A stretch of DNA of 64,000 bases, taken from contig NZ_CP126159.1 of NCBI RefSeq assembly GCF_030127145.1, positions 124,001-188,000 on the forward strand, read 5' to 3'. This document shows positions 18,002-27,096 of the stretch, one piece after another. This stretch comes from Halobaculum halobium (GTDB taxonomy: Archaea > Halobacteriota > Halobacteria > Halobacteriales > Haloferacaceae). The translations under genes and the position numbers were made by a program. Below the pieces are notes generated by a model that saw only the letters and a program-made list of their open reading frames with translations, did not search any database and was not told where the DNA came from. Position 1 is the first letter of the stretch, and each line of letters begins with the position of its first letter.

Positions 18002-18832
18002 TCATCGTGATGGACCGTCGTATCTCCCCATTCCGGCATGGAGATGGCCATCGAGGTGTGTCCATCCTTGGCGGCCGTCGACGTAGATTGCGGGTGACGT
18101 CGTCGCTTCGAACGTGTTGAAACTGTTCGAGAGCCAGAATCCCCACTCATTCCAAGCTTCGAACCTAATCTCGTCGATGACAACTGTCGCCGGGTTCGGT
18201 GCCTCGTACGTGGCCGCAGCGACGGTAGCGAAATCCCAGCAGGCATCCGAGTCATCCCACCTATACTCGCAGTCGGCAGTGGCCACGTCAGTGATTGGTG
18301 CGAGGAACGACGCGTTCCCGATCGGGTATCGCGTTTCGATGTCATAGTCGACCGAGTGATGCCACGAAATCGAGTACCGTGTCGGGTCGGGTGAGAGTTC
18401 TCTGTTGCTCATGTCCTCGGGGATTTCGTCGGAACCGATCTCTTCTCGGTCTACCACCGAACCGTTGGGAGCGTAGGTCCAGAGGATGTACCGATCCTCA
18501 CCGACGACTCGATCAACGTTGAGACGGAGCATAGGCCCGCGGTCGGTTTGGACGATAGCGGTATCCCAGTCTGTGAGTTCTGTGCCGTTATCATCGTAGA
18601 TCCACAGATCGGATAGGGCGTCAGCCTCTACATCAGCGCCGGCGGGGAACGGGAGATGGACCGTGACGTTCTCGATCGTCGTGTTCGTACTGAGAGAGGT
18701 GGTATAGGAGTACGTCGATGTATGCGAATACGCGAAGTCGGGTGGGAAGATGAGAAAGCCCACTGCTGCGATCGGAACGAGAACGACGATGACGACGACT
18801 CCTAAAACGACGAGCTGTTTTGAAGTAACCAT
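18002..18832 (-). CDS. Membrane-anchored extracellular protein, unknown function
   Basis: A 276-residue protein with an N-terminal signal anchor (VVVIVVLVPIAAVGFLIF, about residues 12-29) and an otherwise hydrophilic, beta-rich exterior part. Many N-x-S/T sequons (for example NTT, NVT, NGT, NGS, NAS) suggest surface N-glycosylation. Two Cys residues (YR-flanked CEYRWDD and ACWDF) may form a disulfide. The start ATG 18832 gives a short MVTSKQL lead into the helix. It stands alone beside the gene-poor par region. Not recognised. Confidence 0.65.
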   Translation of the reverse strand: MVTSKQLVVLGVVVIVVLVPIAAVGFLIFPPDFAYSHTSTYSYTTSLSTNTTIENVTVHLPFPAGADVEADALSDLWIYDDNGTELTDWDTAIVQTDRGPMLRLNVDRVVGEDRYILWTYAPNGSVVDREEIGSDEIPEDMSNRELSPDPTRYSISWHHSVDYDIETRYPIGNASFLAPITDVATADCEYRWDDSDACWDFATVAAATYEAPNPATVVIDEIRFEAWNEWGFWLSNSFNTFEATTSPAIYVDGRQGWTHLDGHLHAGMGRYDGPSR

Positions 18833-19822
18833 ATCGTGAATACGGTCATGTCAATCATAATGTTGCTGAGCCCCCAGATAGCAGGTGACAGTACCCTGTA
18901 CAACCTCGGGGGATAGAATCGATGTGTGCCTTCTTTTCGGTTATATTAGTACAGAACTGGCTGCCCTGTACGTCTGCGTATCGTGCACAATACCGATCCA
19001 GAGATTCGAGAGGTGAATCGGTCAGTCCATCCCCATACGAAACACTGGGTTGCGCATCAGGGCGAACCACATCTGTATATCGATATACGGTATATATCTG
19101 AGCGTGGTTGTCGGTCAGTCTTGGTGTTTGTCTCGCTGTGGTATCGAAGACGCATCTCCGAGACTGTGAGGTCGGCGTGCGGTTCGAATGCAGTCAGACG
19201 CACGACGAATTCTGCCGAAATCACCAAATCGTGGTTGAGCCATCGAAGCCATAGCTGTCTCGCTCACGTTTTCGAGTCAAGTTCGATGCGAATGCCGTAC
19301 TCCTGACAACACGCGCGAGCTATGGTGGGCAGGTTGAACGCCCAAACTATCCCGTGACTTCTCATTCATCCTGGCTGACCGTGTGTCTCCAGCACCTCAA
19401 TCAATTGCCCGCGTACACCGTCGTCACGCTTTCCTCGTCGAACCGTTCATCGAGACAGCATACCAGCGTGTTCTGTGCGTGGTCACGGCGAGTTTCCCGC
19501 TGTCCGTACAACCGTCGGATCCGTTCAACGAAGGGCTACTTTACGGAGTTTCAATTGTAGGTGGAATTAGCCGCCTAGATCGCAAAGCAGCTGCGCAACC
19601 CTCAACGCTAGTACAGATCAGGATGCTACCTTAGAGTAGTTAGCTATGCCAGCTATTGTATCTATTTAACCTATCTCACCGATTGTTGCTGTTTTGAATA
19701 GTATTCGGACGCGTATGTTTGCGAGACTTGTTGACGTGGAGATGGAACAACTTGTGCTCGAACGCGCTTCAGCCTAGTTCGCACCGTTAAAAACCTCAGG
19801 TGCCTATCGTACGAGTATTACT
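18833..19822. other. Long AT-richer non-coding stretch upstream of the par locus
   Basis: About 1 kb with only poor, Ser/Arg-rich frames. GC content is clearly lower than in the flanking genes, particularly from 19640 on, where the motif AGCTA recurs. No gene, tRNA or transposase is recognised. Confidence 0.5.
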
Positions 19823-19885
19823 TGAGATGGCTAGAGTACCTGAGGTAGCTGAGGTAGCTGAGATAGCTGACTAGGATGAGCTATA
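19823..19885. repeat. 9-bp tandem array (candidate parS/operator)
   Basis: Seven consecutive 9-bp units can be aligned: tgagatggc, tagagtacc, tgaggtagc, tgaggtagc, tgagatagc, tgactagga, tgagctata. The middle three are nearly identical. The 10-mer GGTAGCTGAG within it recurs in inverted orientation as CTCAGCTACC at 20071-20080, close to the parA start. Tandem short iterons upstream of parA are typical for partition-protein binding sites and autoregulation in plasmids. Binding is inferred. Confidence 0.55.
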
Positions 19886-20021
19886 TAAGCTATCTTAGAT
19901 TTCTGGCTCAGATGTCTTGCGCACCTTCTTGTATGATGGATCTATATATGAGATCACGAGCAGGCATCCTGAGGGGTCGACTCGAGTCAGGCCACAGGCG
20001 CTAGCGAACCAGTCGGGATCT

Positions 20022-20043
20022 GCACCTATTGTAAAATAGGTGC
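20022..20043. promoter_or_regulatory. Perfect hairpin upstream of parA
   Basis: GCACCTATT and AATAGGTGC form a 9-bp perfect stem with a GTAA loop, about 80 bp before the parA ATG and between the 9-bp array and its inverted copy. It could be a dyad operator, part of the centromere, or a transcription terminator or attenuator. Confidence 0.5.
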
Positions 20044-20070
20044 GGAAGCTGAACGAGGTGTGATACCTTG

Positions 20071-20080
20071 CTCAGCTACC
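20071..20080. promoter_or_regulatory. Inverted copy of the partition repeat next to parA
   Basis: CTCAGCTACC is the exact reverse complement of GGTAGCTGAG from the array at 19841-19860. It lies 43 bp before the parA ATG, where a repressor would overlap the promoter. Confidence 0.45.
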
Positions 20081-20123
20081 TAACTCAAACAGAGACCCCT
20101 TCGAGGCCTGTAACGGTGACACC

Positions 20124-21014
20124 ATGTCCGAAACAGACACACAATCGCGTGCCGTCGCGGTCGGCGTCCTCAAAGGCGGCTTCGCGAAGACGACGACCGC
20201 GATCAACCTCGCCCGCGAGTTGGCACACCGCAACGAGACCGCACTCGTCATCGACCTCGACGACAACGGGCACATGACGCAGAATCTCGGTTTCATCGAA
20301 GAGTACGAGGCCGAGACGAACCATGTCCATGAAGTGCTCCTCGAGGATAGCGATCCGCGCGAGGCGATCGTCTCGGTCGTCGACGGCCTGGATCTTCTCC
20401 CTGCACACCAGGATCTCGAGGACGTCCAGACACAGCTGAAGAACGCGATGGGTGGCTCGACGCGATTGAACACAAGGGTCGTCGAGCCGCTACTCGAAGA
20501 CGAATACGACTATATCGTCGTTGATTGCCCCGCCAATCAGGGGAAACTCAACGAGAACGCACTGTACGCGACGAACAACCTCATCATTCCCGTTCGCCCC
20601 GAAACGGGGTACGACTCAGGGATACACAACACCGTCAATCGACTGGTGAAGGAAGCACGCCAGTACTTTGAGTTAGACATCCTCGCGGTGGTTCCATCGG
20701 GCTTATCCCAGCGTCTCGATCAGGATCGACGCGACCGTGCGCTGTTAGAGGAGATTAACTCGATGGAGATTGCCGACTCTGTCGTTCCGAATTTTTGTCG
20801 GATCTCAGACGACGACTGGGCGGCGATCGACGAGGGAACGTACGACGGTCCACTTCCCGGAATCCGGTATCGGTCAGCGATCGACGACGCCAACGACGCG
20901 GGACTTCCGCTGCGTGATTACGATGACACGTGTGATCAGCTCCCCGCTTACGGGGAATTAGCGGCGATCGTCGAAACTGGCGGTGTTGTCCGCGAACGCG
21001 AGGTGATGGTCTGA
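20124..21014 (+). CDS. parA: ParA-type partition ATPase
   Basis: A 296-residue deviant-Walker ATPase. The P-loop is KGGFAKTT (17-24) with the signature lysine at 17; VIDLDDNGHMTQNLG corresponds to the Walker A' segment and YDYIVVDCPANQG to Walker B. ParA proteins form ATP-dependent gradients on the nucleoid that segregate low-copy replicons. There is no N-terminal HTH, so it is of the short (type Ib or chromosomal-like) kind, and the adjacent small gene probably supplies DNA binding. Upstream lie the 9-bp array, the hairpin and the inverted repeat; downstream the partner gene overlaps it (TGATG). The start at ATG 20124 gives the usual N-terminal length. Confidence 0.9.
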   Translation: MSETDTQSRAVAVGVLKGGFAKTTTAINLARELAHRNETALVIDLDDNGHMTQNLGFIEEYEAETNHVHEVLLEDSDPREAIVSVVDGLDLLPAHQDLEDVQTQLKNAMGGSTRLNTRVVEPLLEDEYDYIVVDCPANQGKLNENALYATNNLIIPVRPETGYDSGIHNTVNRLVKEARQYFELDILAVVPSGLSQRLDQDRRDRALLEEINSMEIADSVVPNFCRISDDDWAAIDEGTYDGPLPGIRYRSAIDDANDAGLPLRDYDDTCDQLPAYGELAAIVETGGVVREREVMV

Positions 21015-21466
21015 TGGCGTTTGACGACTTAGACCAAGCCGAACAAACCGAGGCTGACACAACTGAGACTTCGGATGCTGCGGAGGAACACCGCGAGTCG
21101 GTCGTCGAGGACGATCAGCCGACGGATTCAGATTCTCACGTAGAGGACTACTCCTCGGACGACGACCCGGAGTCATCTGCCGGGGCTGGTGGAGACACGG
21201 TGGCAGGTTCGGAACCGGCGTTCGGGTTCGAGGAAGCGAAACAACGCCCGTTGTACGCACGTCAGCGGGCGTGGGACGCGTTCGAGGACGCACTCGCGAT
21301 CGATGTCGAACCGACGCTGCGCCGCCACGATATCCGGGACGCGTCGAAGCGGGAGCTCCACGACGCGGCGCTTCGGGTGCTCGCAGACCACCCTGAGGAA
21401 GTCGCAGACAAGGTTTTGGCCGCTAGAGGAGTCAGCTCAGATGTTGACGGCGACCCCCATCAATAA
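21014..21466 (+). CDS. Partner protein of ParA (candidate centromere-binding protein)
   Basis: A 150-residue protein whose ATG overlaps the parA stop (TGATG), so translation is coupled. The first 70 residues are an extremely acidic, low-complexity tail (TDSDSHVEDYSSDDDPESS and similar). The folded part starts at about FGFEEAKQRPLYARQRAWDA and continues as three helices to the C-terminus. The position after parA matches small ParB-like adaptor proteins of haloarchaeal plasmids, but no ParB nuclease or HTH motif is visible. Role inferred from context. Confidence 0.75.
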   Translation: MAFDDLDQAEQTEADTTETSDAAEEHRESVVEDDQPTDSDSHVEDYSSDDDPESSAGAGGDTVAGSEPAFGFEEAKQRPLYARQRAWDAFEDALAIDVEPTLRRHDIRDASKRELHDAALRVLADHPEEVADKVLAARGVSSDVDGDPHQ

Positions 21467-21603
21467 ATCACTTAACGCTATACTCAGTTTCGCTGCCCGC
21501 TGTTTCGACACACATCACGGACGAGCAGCGGCGGGAGATGTTTGCAGATCCACTTGCAGTGATTCTCTCGCACGAAGATCGATTTGCCGGGTTATCGCCT
21601 GGT

Positions 21604-22059
21604 TCAAGATGAGTCCCACGCGGGCATGTCGATCCCGCCGTCGGTAGCCACATCTTCAGGTTCTCTGCCCTCGGTGGTCGTTGTGGTCATCATCCGTTCG
21701 ATTGCCGCTTCATCGACAGAGCGGCCGGCAACGATGACCAGCGGTGTGTTGGCGGGTCCGTACACCTTCATCTCCCGGCCGCGCTTGGAGTACCAACGGT
21801 CGACGACCTCGACTACGTCGACCTCCGCTAACTGGTCGAGGTGATAGCTCGCGTTCTGGACCGAAATGTCGAGTGCCTCCGCGAGGTCCGACGCGGGTGC
21901 AGGTGACTCGGTGATCCGTCCGAGAATTGCTCTTGCGGTTTCGCTGGTGAGCGCCTCAACCACCTCGCCCGCGTCGGCCAGTGCAACCGTCTTCGCTGAC
22001 TGATCGACGTCAGTCTGGTTGCGCATCGGGAAGATAGATCGTTGTGACGCCATGCTCAC
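21604..22059 (-). CDS. ArsR-type winged-helix transcription regulator
   Basis: A 151-residue protein with a winged-helix domain at about residues 35-105 (LTSETARAILGRITESPAPA, then DISVQNASYHLDQLAEVDVV with the recognition helix, and the wing WYSKRGREMKVYGP). Such haloarchaeal HTH proteins usually control a neighbouring membrane protein gene. Its GTG start (22059) overlaps the stop of the upstream small membrane gene in a GTGA arrangement; ATG 22053 is an alternative two codons downstream. The C-terminus contains a Thr run (MMTTTTTEG). It is convergent with the par operon. Confidence 0.82.
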   Translation of the reverse strand: MSMASQRSIFPMRNQTDVDQSAKTVALADAGEVVEALTSETARAILGRITESPAPASDLAEALDISVQNASYHLDQLAEVDVVEVVDRWYSKRGREMKVYGPANTPLVIVAGRSVDEAAIERMMTTTTTEGREPEDVATDGGIDMPAWDSS

Positions 22060-22340
22060 TCACCCCCAGCGAGGCGCGGGTGACGCCGGTAGGGAGCGAT
22101 TCGATGGCCAACTCGGTCAATCACTGAAGCGACGCGTTGGGTGATCCGAATGGTGCATCGAACGAGCTGCGAGGAGAGGACGACCGATGTGAAGCCGAGT
22201 GCTACTGTCGGCGCTTCGACCTCAAGGAGCCACACGGACATCACGATGCCGAACCCCGCCCGAGTGAGCACAATCGCTCGCCAGATAGGGTTGCCGCTAG
22301 AACGGGCTATCGCAGACGTCCGTCGGTTGTACCATCTCAT
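22056..22340 (-). CDS. Small membrane protein paired with the HTH regulator
   Basis: A 94-residue protein with a basic N-terminus (MRWYNRRTSAIARSSGNPIW) and two moderately hydrophobic segments (about 22-40 and 45-60), then an Arg-rich tail. Family not recognised. It overlaps the ArsR-type gene by 4 bp, so the pair is translationally coupled. A similar HTH plus small-membrane-protein pair occurs at 55356-56038. Confidence 0.55.
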   Translation of the reverse strand: MRWYNRRTSAIARSSGNPIWRAIVLTRAGFGIVMSVWLLEVEAPTVALGFTSVVLSSQLVRCTIRITQRVASVIDRVGHRIAPYRRHPRLAGGE

Positions 22341-22548
22341 CTGTATCTGTCTCTATCCAACTGTTCACCCAGGAAGGTGATCGCTACAGGTGTTCACACG
22401 ACGGTCATCGGGGGCTATATCTATTGACACCGCCCGTCCGTGAGAGGATTTACCGGGGACTTCGCAGTGAATCTGCGCGTGAGCAACGCACACTCCGGAT
22501 TGTTTGCTTGTTCGAGGGAAATGTTCAACACACTGTCTCCAAAATTCG

Positions 22549-25500
22549 ATGAATGTGTCAGAGGAAGGGATAGAGACGCTCACCGTTTTGGTTGTGGCGA
22601 AGGAGGAGTCATTCGCCTCGGCCGTCGCTGATGGGCTCGAGGCTGCAGGGGCCTCAGTCATCACCAGTCCGGTCCCTCCAGCGGGCGGGGCCGTCGAACG
22701 GGGCGCCCACATCGAGGCTGATGCGCTCGTCGTGAGCGACGGGGTAGACGCACCAGCGATTATGGACCGACTCGGTGTGGGGGCGGAGTTCCCTGCGGTT
22801 CTGCTGGCGGATGCCGATAGCGAGGGAACCATCGCCGCAGCTGTCGAGCGCGGTGCCAGCGACGTGTTCCCACGGACGGCGGCGACAAGCCAGTGTGCAC
22901 TCGTCGCCGATCGACTCGCGAGTATTGCCAACCGCGGGGTCGATCCAGAGAGTAGCCTCCCCTCTGGCGGAGGTTCACCGGACGTGGCTCCGGTGACCGG
23001 CGACCGTGCGTACCGAGCGGTGTTCGAAAACGTCTCCGACGGGGTCGTCATCCACGACCCCGAAACCGGCGAGATAGTCGACGTGAATAAGCGGTACTGT
23101 GAGATAAACGGCTACGAACGGAAAGAACTCGTCGGCGAAGACATCGGTATGGTGACCGTCCCGAGCGAAGAGTATGGCCAGGAGGCGGCCCAGGGAATGA
23201 TCGAGCAGGCTCGAGAGGAGGGCCCCCAACTGTTCGAGTGGCGCAACCAGCACGAGAGCGGCGAGACGTTCCCCGTGGAGGTACATCTAGCCGTCGTGGA
23301 ACTGGACGGTGTCGAGCGGGTGTTGGCGAGCGTGCGGGACATCACCGAGCGAAAACGTCACGAGCGCGAGTTGCGTGCAAGCGAGCGGCGCCTGCGGCTC
23401 ATCGCCGAGCACATCGACGAGGTGATTTACCTGTCGACAGCAGATCTCTCGGAGATCCTCTACATCAACCCTGCATACGAGGATATCTACGGTCGGCCGG
23501 TCGAGGAACTCAAAGCGAACCCGCAGGACATCATTGAGGCGACGCATCCGAACGACCGGGAGCGTTACGAGGCCGACGTCGCCGAGTTGATCGCCGACGT
23601 TGAAGCCAGGGACACCCGGGACGTGTACGACGGGGAGTACCGGGTCGTAGTCGACGACGAGGTTCGTTGGGTCCGAGTCGCTCGCTTTCCCGTCGAGAAT
23701 GACGAGGGCTCGGTCGACCGTATCGTCGGGCGCGCCCGAGACATCACCGAACGCAAGCGTCGCGAGCGGGAGTTCGAGCAGATATTCAACGGCGTCACCG
23801 ACGCCATCGCCATCCAGGACCCCGAGACTGCGGAGCTACTCGACGCCAACCAGACGTTCGTTGAGCGGCTGGACTACGAGAGCATCGAGACAGCCCGCGA
23901 ACAGGGGGTAGAGGGGCTCAGCGCGGCCGATGCTGGGTTCTCCCGGCAGCGGGCTCAGGAGCTGTGTCACCGGGTGATCGAGACCGGAGAGTCCGAGACC
24001 GTCGAGTGGGTTCAGGAAACGAAAGCTGGCGACAGGATCCTGATCGAGGCGACGGTGAGCCCGGCAGTCATCGGCGGTGAGGAGCGGATCGTCTCGATCC
24101 AGCGGGACATCACCGATCACCGCCAACTCGAGCGTCGCTTCCGGAGGATCGCCGAACGGGTCGAGGAGGTCATCTATCTCGCGGACGCGGATCTGACCGA
24201 GGTTAGGTACGTCAACGACGCGTTTGCCGACATCTACGGGCGACCTGTTGAGGAACTGTCCGAGGGCACACAGGCGTTCATGGAGGCAGTCCATCCCGAG
24301 GACCGCGACGACTACGCGGCCGAACTTGAGGCGATGGTCGCTGACATCAGGGCGGGCGACCCCGATGACAACTACGAGTTCGCGTTCCGCATCAAACGCC
24401 CGGACGGAGAAACGCGGTGGCTAGAAGCGACCGGGTATCCCATCCAGGGTGCGGTCCACGAGCCCGACCAGTTCGTCGGTGTGGTCAAAGACGTCACTGA
24501 GCGCCACCAGCGTGAGCAAACACTCGAGACATTCCACGAGGCGACTAGTGAACTCACAGCCGCTGACTCTCGAATTTCGGCCTGCCGACAAGCCGTGCGG
24601 GCCGCTGAAACAGTGCTGGGGTTCCCGCTGGTGTCGACGTATCTCTACGAGGAGGAGACGGGCCGGCTCGAGCCGACCGCGGTGACCGACCGACTCGCGG
24701 AACTCGATGTCGAGCCGTCGTCGTTCGGCCCCGGTGAGTCGTTACCGTGGCAGGTGTACGTCGAGGGAGAGGCGGTCACCAGCTCGGAGCTGCCGGCTGA
24801 CGTGTACGGGCCTGAAGTCCCCAACCCGGAGTTCGTGCTGCCGCTCGGCCCACACGGCGTGATGCTCGTCGGGGCACCCTCGGCAACGTTCGACGCCGAG
24901 GACGTGGAGCTCGTCCAGATCCTGGTGGCGACGTTAGAGGCGGCGCTGAACCACGTCGCCGGCAAACGTGCACTTGACGAGCGGGAGGCAGAGCTCCAAC
25001 GCCAACAGGAACGCGCCAACCGACTCGAGGAGCTCAACACCATCATCAGGGACATCGACCATGCGACGGTCGAGCAGTCCTCACGTGCCAGCATCGAGGA
25101 TGCCGTCTGCGAGCGGCTCATCGATGTCGATCGGTTCGATCTCGTATGGATCGCCGAGGAGTCAATCAAGGGCAATGAGCTTCGCCCCCGTACGAGTGCC
25201 GGCGGCAGTGAGGGCTACGTCGCCGGGTTGACGAGCGTCGTTGATTCGTCTGGTGCCGGCGGTCACCCAGCAGTCGCTGCCGCCCAGACGAACGAGCCAC
25301 GGACAGTCGAGAACGTCGCCACGGAGGCAACGGCAGGATCGTGGCGCAAGCATGCGCTGAGACACGGCATCCAGTCGGTCGTCGCCGTGCCGGTTCGCTA
25401 CGAGACGACGACTCACGGCGTACTCTCGGTGGCATCCAGTGACCCTGGCGCCTTCGACGAGGCGACGCGGGACGTGCTTGCGGAGCTCGGTCGGTCGATC

Positions 25501-26229
25501 GGGTACGCAATCACAGTCACTGAACGCGAGCGTGCGCTCGAGTCTGAGGGAACTACAGAACTAGAGTTTGAGATCGCCGACGAGGGGCTGTTCATGTTTC
25601 GGGCGGCAACCATGGCGGACTGTCGGGTCCGGCTTGAACGCACTATTCGACGGACCGGGGGTTCGTTCTCGATGTTCTACGCCATCAATGGGGCGCCGGT
25701 CGAAGAGGTAGTCGGACTGGCCACCGCCGCCCCGGAAATTGAGGCCGCCCAGGTTGTCAACACCGACGAAGGTACCGACGATAGCCTCATCGAGGTGACA
25801 GCGCCGACGTGGTTCGGGGATGTATTCACCGAGCACGGGGCCGTGGTCCGAGGCGCCACCATCGACGGCAATACCGGGAGGCTCGTAGTGGAAGCGCCTC
25901 GCGGGAGTGACGTACGGACGCTCGTTGAGGGGTTTCAGAACGAATACCCAGAGACCGAATTCGTGGCCCAGCGGCAGCGCGAGCGGACCATCCGGTCGCT
26001 GTTCAAACTGCAGGACGCACTCCGAGAGGAGCTCACCGACCGCCAGTGGGAGTCCTTAGAGACGGCGTACTCAGCAGGGTACTTCGAGTGGCCACGAGAG
26101 GTCAGCGGCGAAGAGGTAGCGGCCCTGATCGGCGTCTCTCAGCCGACGTTCAACAAGCACCTCCGGGTCGCAGAGCGGTCCGCGTTCAGACTGCTGCTCG
26201 ATCACGAGTATCCAGACGGTGACGACTGA
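22549..26229 (+). CDS. Multi-PAS/GAF sensor-regulator, bacterio-opsin activator (BAT) type
   Basis: A 1226-residue cytoplasmic one-component regulator. By eye: a pseudo-receiver domain (1-115; LTVLVVAKEESFASAVADGL), four PAS domains each closed by a DITER/DITDH/DVTER PAC motif (about 140-265, 270-400, 402-515, 520-645), a GAF domain (about 660-800), a coiled coil (about 810-860), a second GAF domain (870-1005), a BAT-specific domain (1020-1155) and a C-terminal HTH_10 domain (1165-1220; DRQWESLETAYSAGYFEWPR). The family senses light, redox or small ligands and activates genes such as bop. PAS 2 and PAS 4 are very similar to each other, indicating internal duplication. ATG 22549 (MNVSEEG) is preferred over the longer frame. 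Target genes unknown. Confidence 0.88.
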   Translation: MNVSEEGIETLTVLVVAKEESFASAVADGLEAAGASVITSPVPPAGGAVERGAHIEADALVVSDGVDAPAIMDRLGVGAEFPAVLLADADSEGTIAAAVERGASDVFPRTAATSQCALVADRLASIANRGVDPESSLPSGGGSPDVAPVTGDRAYRAVFENVSDGVVIHDPETGEIVDVNKRYCEINGYERKELVGEDIGMVTVPSEEYGQEAAQGMIEQAREEGPQLFEWRNQHESGETFPVEVHLAVVELDGVERVLASVRDITERKRHERELRASERRLRLIAEHIDEVIYLSTADLSEILYINPAYEDIYGRPVEELKANPQDIIEATHPNDRERYEADVAELIADVEARDTRDVYDGEYRVVVDDEVRWVRVARFPVENDEGSVDRIVGRARDITERKRREREFEQIFNGVTDAIAIQDPETAELLDANQTFVERLDYESIETAREQGVEGLSAADAGFSRQRAQELCHRVIETGESETVEWVQETKAGDRILIEATVSPAVIGGEERIVSIQRDITDHRQLERRFRRIAERVEEVIYLADADLTEVRYVNDAFADIYGRPVEELSEGTQAFMEAVHPEDRDDYAAELEAMVADIRAGDPDDNYEFAFRIKRPDGETRWLEATGYPIQGAVHEPDQFVGVVKDVTERHQREQTLETFHEATSELTAADSRISACRQAVRAAETVLGFPLVSTYLYEEETGRLEPTAVTDRLAELDVEPSSFGPGESLPWQVYVEGEAVTSSELPADVYGPEVPNPEFVLPLGPHGVMLVGAPSATFDAEDVELVQILVATLEAALNHVAGKRALDEREAELQRQQERANRLEELNTIIRDIDHATVEQSSRASIEDAVCERLIDVDRFDLVWIAEESIKGNELRPRTSAGGSEGYVAGLTSVVDSSGAGGHPAVAAAQTNEPRTVENVATEATAGSWRKHALRHGIQSVVAVPVRYETTTHGVLSVASSDPGAFDEATRDVLAELGRSIGYAITVTERERALESEGTTELEFEIADEGLFMFRAATMADCRVRLERTIRRTGGSFSMFYAINGAPVEEVVGLATAAPEIEAAQVVNTDEGTDDSLIEVTAPTWFGDVFTEHGAVVRGATIDGNTGRLVVEAPRGSDVRTLVEGFQNEYPETEFVAQRQRERTIRSLFKLQDALREELTDRQWESLETAYSAGYFEWPREVSGEEVAALIGVSQPTFNKHLRVAERSAFRLLLDHEYPDGDD

Positions 26230-26570
26230 TCGCCCAGCCGACGGACACTGGATCAAGAATCACCTGAACCACCCGAGTCGCCCAAAAACGATGTGTCGGT
26301 ATCGACGTTAACTCCTTTAACAATGTTCACGAAACCGACAGCACGGCAGTGGAGTCACTCGACTTCTCGGGTGAACGTGACCGCTTGGAGCGCGCGCAAC
26401 GGAAGCCTACACTGAAACAACATATTCGAATGCGAGTGCGAGCGTGAAGAGACGTACTTCGTTGCAGTCACCCCGAGAGGAAGCCCGAGGAATGCGCGGC
26501 ACGTCGCGATGAAATGCAGGGAAACTTCAGGGCAGAGTGACGTGGACTCGAGACTGTGAGCGAGCGGAAC
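26230..26570. other. Intergenic, no gene recognised
   Basis: About 340 bp between the sensor gene and the convergent small gene. No supportable frame and no repeat were seen. Confidence 0.5.
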
Positions 26571-26927
26571 TCATGAATCTTTGAGCGCCCCGATGGCCTG
26601 ATTCATGTCGGGTGCGTCGACGTCGGGCTTGGAGCGCCACTGCCAGTACGCGTACTTGTACCCGTCCTGTGGTTCTTTGATCGAGATGTACGCGCGGTCA
26701 GGAACACCCTCGTAGTCTGCTGGGTTGGCTGAGTAGCCTGCTGCTTCGATACGGCGCTCAAGCACCTCTTGATGATTAGCGTCGCGGTCGGTTGCTGTTT
26801 TGTAGTCGGCCAGCGTGGCCGCCCACGTTGCAATCTCTCGAAGTCGATCCCCCGGCTGCCGTTGAAGTGGATCGACGACGTACGCGGGTGCATCTTCTGG
26901 CGGTGGAGGTGGCGACTCGCCATTCAT
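26571..26927 (-). CDS. Hypothetical protein (118 aa) with Pro-rich start
   Basis: Begins MNGESPPPPPEDAPAYVVDP, then a helical part (LREIATWAATLADY) and a C-terminal stretch with aromatic strands (GYKYAYWQWRSKP). Soluble, without Cys or membrane segments. The YxYWQWR segment resembles small haloarchaeal proteins with a beta-hairpin of the form YYYWQWR, whose function is unknown; I recall these only generally. ATG 26927 is chosen because the upstream extension is Ser/Arg-rich and contains no conserved-looking segment. It is divergent from the exported protein gene at 27097. Confidence 0.65.
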   Translation of the reverse strand: MNGESPPPPPEDAPAYVVDPLQRQPGDRLREIATWAATLADYKTATDRDANHQEVLERRIEAAGYSANPADYEGVPDRAYISIKEPQDGYKYAYWQWRSKPDVDAPDMNQAIGALKDS

Positions 26928-27062
26928 GATTATCCCACGATTTGAACTGTGGGGTATTATGGTATTGGGTGGATTGGCGAGTTCGCGCCCCGAATACCAG
27001 GAACCGGCTATTGGCGTTCGCGCCTTGGTGTTTGACACACAAATGCAAGTTTGAGTCTTGAA

Positions 27063-27069
27063 TATTTAT
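27063..27069 (+). promoter_or_regulatory. TATA box of the exported protein gene
   Basis: TATTTAT is centred about 31 bp before ATG 27097, compatible with a nearly leaderless transcript. It excludes the upstream in-frame ATG at 27058 as the start. Confidence 0.55.
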
Positions 27070-27096
27070 TTACACATATTGCTATTTTGTTCCGCT

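Noticed and set aside
18855-19634. Several short frames in the gap before the par locus
   Set aside because: Compositions are Ser/Arg/His-rich without acidic bias, and none has start signals.
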